DNA of 64,000 nt from Cryptomeria japonica (taxonomy: Eukaryota; Streptophyta; Pinopsida; Cupressales; Cupressaceae): NCBI RefSeq assembly GCF_030272615.1, contig NC_081414.1, positions 916,799,509 through 916,863,508 of the forward strand, read 5' to 3'. The notes under the pieces are model-generated. The model was given only the letters and a program-made list of their open reading frames with translations. It did no database searches and had not been told where the DNA came from. Of this stretch, positions 61,120 to 64,000 are shown one piece after another; within the stretch, counting starts at the first letter, position 1, and every line of letters begins with the position of its first letter. The position numbers and the translations under genes were made by a program.

Positions 61120-63286
61120 TGGCGCAGGAGCACCTAGTTGAGTAAAAACTCCCATTTTTGTGTATTTAATGCTTTTATGTTTGTAAAGTCTTGTGTTAGG
61201 TTGATTATGTTGTTTTAGGTTGTTTTGAGTCATGTGTAGTGGTTTTGATCTCATTTTAGGCTTAAGAGATCAAATCTTGCACTTCAGGCTTTAAGTTGAC
61301 AATTTTTGGCAAAAATGTGCAAAATTGCCAAAAAGGACTTTTAATGCCTTCAAGAGCATCGAAATGTGTTTTTTAAGTGTTTTAAGGCATTTCTAAGTTT
61401 TTTATACAAGTTTAGTAGGATAGATTATCAAAAATGCCTCTTTGACCAAGAAAAGTTGTCATTTTGACTTGAAAAGTTGTCAAAATTATCAATTTCTTGA
61501 AAAATGAAGTTATGGAAGCCCCATGGCCATACTAGGGCTTGAAAACCAAGTGGAGAAAATATATAAGGCCTCCATTTTCCTTGAAAATGGTTAGAAAGTG
61601 TATAAACAAGAGCTTTTGAATAAAAGCATGAAATTTTGGCTTTATTGATTGGTTTTTCCCTTCCTTTGCAAAACAGTTCGTACTGTAGCTATACAATCCA
61701 TACTGTACCTTCTTGAAAATAGAAATGGTGTTATTCTAAAGTTTCCCATGTATTTTTTCACTGGTTTTTCATTTGCAAGGTGGTTGTGTAAAATATTTTC
61801 CTCTTTGTGTAGTCGTTGTCTTGACAAAGATTTTGGGGTTCTAAAAATGCATTAACTTGGTTGATCCAGGTTTGGGATCCCTCCAATGGATTTTTCCAAG
61901 TTTATTTGTTTGTATATAGTGTACTATTATTTCATTTTGTGCTAGAGAAGTGTTTTGAAGGTGCATTTGAGTGAGAACTAGGCAAGTTGGAGTAACTTGG
62001 CTAGTTCATGGTTGAAACTCAAAACTTGCACCCAAAAACAATGGGAATGAGAAAAAGAGTGAGGCAGAGGTCTGGACATGTGACCAAGGAGTCTTAATAC
62101 CATGATGGTGTGTTAGAATAAACTTTTTTCATCTAATCATTCTTTTTTGGAAGCAAAACAGTGAGTTCACTATTTTTTTTTTGGAAATTGTGTTTGTAAA
62201 AGTGTTCAAGGAATGCTCCAAGCATAATCCAAGCCTTAAAACATGAAGGCTATGTAATAGGGAACTTATATAACATCTTTTAGACCTCTTTGAGGTATAT
62301 TTCCCCTTCTCACTTATCATTGTGCAGGTCTAAAGGTGTAATCACTAATGACTAGTAAAAGAGCAACGTTTTGACTGTCACAATGGCATTTTTCTGATTT
62401 TCCACTTGTTTGCCAAGTGTTTGGAAAAATAATTGTAAGGAAAAGGTAGGGGAAACATTTTGAATACATCTCAGAAGAATAATCAAGATCTATTCTCTTA
62501 AAGAGGTGCTCAAGTATGCAAACCCAGTGTTTACACCTCAAAACCCTCCAAAACCCTACTTTTAGGCCTAAAATGGTGGACAGTCCTAATATCGCAATGA
62601 CAAAGGCCTAAACCAAGAAAATGTGTTAGTAAATACCTTAAAAACATCATCCAAGTCAAGGTTGTGGAAGGGTTTTAACATTGTTGAGCATAATAAGAGA
62701 AATAGTGCCAATTAGGCCTCCTTGGCTAGTTGCCTTTTTGGTTGCATAACACACAAAATGAATGTTTTTGTCAAAATGCAAGAAACCGATGGCAAGGAGA
62801 AGTTTGGGACTTATGAAAATTTGTGAGAAAATTATCAAACAATCAAACAAGTGCTATTTGGAACCTTGGATAGTGTGTAGCCTCATTTGGGGGTTTTGAC
62901 TTTAGTTGGCAAATTTGAGTAAGCTAAGGGTTGTGAACCATAAACTAAGTTTGATTGCCAAAACCTTGAACAAAATTTTTTTACCCCCACATGTCTATGT
63001 TGGAGTCTCCTTGATGCACTCTGAAACAGAAGGTTGAATTCCAAAGAGCAAAGATTGAGGGTGAGTAGAAGGGTGGAGTGAGTAATTTGAGTAGATTTGA
63101 GCATGGGTATGAGCCAACACCTTAAGGCGAGTTTGTTAGGAAGGTGATACTGGAAGTGTTTGACACTATAACCATCAGGACTGATTTTGTAAACACATAT
63201 AGCAGACTAAAAAAGTGTGTGGGTAACAAATTGAACTACTTGAGCAAATTGGCCTTTTGAGCACTTTCCTAGCAGTCCCCCTATCA
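61120..63286 (+). repeat. 3' LTR of Gypsy-C (2167 bp)
   Basis: Begins TGGCGCAGGAG, ends CCCTATCA before the CAAAT duplication at 63287-63291. Collinear with 32051-34103 plus 56339-56453. Confidence 0.96.
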
Positions 63287-64000
63287 CAAATCTTCTATGG
63301 TACCTAGTCAAATGCAAAAAAATTCTTAATTTCTTATAGTTTTGGGAATAGTCCATTCCACAATAGCCCTAATTTTGTTAGGATCCACCTTCATGTGAAA
63401 CTATGTGTCCCAAGGAGTCCACCTCCTTGAGTCCAAAAGCACACTCAGAAGATGTTGCATATAGTTGGTGATCTTGAAGAACTTTCAATGCTATAACAAC
63501 ATGTTGTGAATATTCCTAAGCCCATGTCTTGCTATAAATAAATATATTATGAAAATACACTAAGGCATACTTCCTCAAAATTTTCTTAAAAAGGGAGTTC
63601 ATTGAAATTTGAAGTGTAGATGTCGCACTAGTAAGACCAAAAGGCATCATCAAAAACTCATAATGACCCTCCCATGTCCTAAATATTGTCCTAGGAATGT
63701 CTTCTTCCTTGATTCAAAGTTGGTGGTAAATCGATCTAAGGTCTACCTTTGTAAAAATTATAGTTCCATTCAATTCATCTAATAAATCATCAATCACTGG
63801 AATAGGAAACTTGTATTTGATAGTGTACATATTGAGCACTCTATAGTTCAGGCACATACACCATGTATCATTCTTCTTACACACCATTACCATTACTGAG
63901 GAGTAATCAATTTGGCTATGCTTCATGATTCCCACTTTTAACATCTCTTGAACAATCATTTCAATATCATGTTTTTGTATATATGGGTACTTGTAAGGCC
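63287..64000 (-). pseudogene. Gypsy-O: RT part of an old Ty3/gypsy pol (continues off window)
   Basis: The minus-strand frame enters at the window edge: MIVQEMLKVGIMKHSQIDYSS, WCMCLNYRVLNMYTIKYKFP, IPVIDDLLDELNGTIIFTKVDLRSIYHQL (63959-63714), then in a shifted frame MPFGLTSATSTLQ (about 63645). The catalytic box is degraded (YFHN in place of YFDD, about 63550). The thumb part runs to 63292, where the frame passes across the CAAAT duplication to 32050. Upstream gag and protease, if present, are beyond 64000. Confidence 0.88.

Larger units (their letters stand above)
32051..63286 (+). mobile_element. Gypsy-C: chromovirus-type Ty3/gypsy element, split by Gypsy-T
   Basis: LTRs of about 2.17 kb lie at both ends (5' copy in two pieces). 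Target duplications CAAAT are at 32046-32050 and 63287-63291. It has an iMet-type PBS, a single gag-pol frame ending in a chromodomain, and a PPT at the 3' LTR. Without Gypsy-T the element is about 9.0 kb. It inserted into the RT/RNase H junction of Gypsy-O, in the opposite orientation. Confidence 0.95.

Overview
The window is repeat-filled nuclear DNA of a land plant with a large genome. A conifer or other gymnosperm fits best. The reasons are AT-rich sequence, Ty1/copia and Ty3/gypsy LTR retrotransposons packed inside one another, LINE-type ORF1 remnants, and an antisense plant-mobile-domain ORF in a Tat-type gypsy element. The organism call is inference. I recognise no ordinary host gene, tRNA, rRNA or CRISPR array. 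Every coding stretch belongs to a transposable element and carries stop codons, so I call them pseudogenes.

Left part (1-22166): the end of a copia element (Copia-L, 1 to about 3177) lies in the 5' LTR of a second copia element (Copia-M, about 3178-22166). Copia-M was itself hit twice. A gypsy-type LTR, now solo, sits in its integrase region (5916-7741, target duplication ATTCA). A 10 kb element without pol, on the minus strand, sits in its 3' LTR (element N, 10919-20935, target duplication AGACT).

Middle (22167-31060): older AT-rich sequence holds three decayed LINE-type ORF1 copies (DUF4283 plus zinc knuckle), two long CT microsatellites, and a degenerate array with a period of about 20 bp (23265-23570).

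Right part (31060-64000): four nested layers. An old minus-strand gypsy pol (Gypsy-O: 31060-32050 and 63287-64000) was split by a plus-strand chromovirus (Gypsy-C, 32051-63286, duplication CAAAT). Its 5' LTR was split by a Tat-lineage gypsy element (Gypsy-T, 34104-56333, duplication ATAAC). The antisense plant-mobile-domain ORF of Gypsy-T was split by a copia element (Copia-R, 47639-55330, duplication CTGAA). The duplications and the way the reading frames resume across each insert fix the order: Gypsy-O, then Gypsy-C, then Gypsy-T, then Copia-R.

Points most worth a second look are: short CpG-containing words repeated every 20 bp or so in the leaders of two different Tat-like elements, with one cluster near the PBS and one ahead of gag; a Tat 3' LTR lacking its upstream part; polyprotein frames thousands of bases long broken almost only by TAG-type nonsense changes and not by indels; and LINE ORF1 copies that run to their 3' ends without any visible ORF2.
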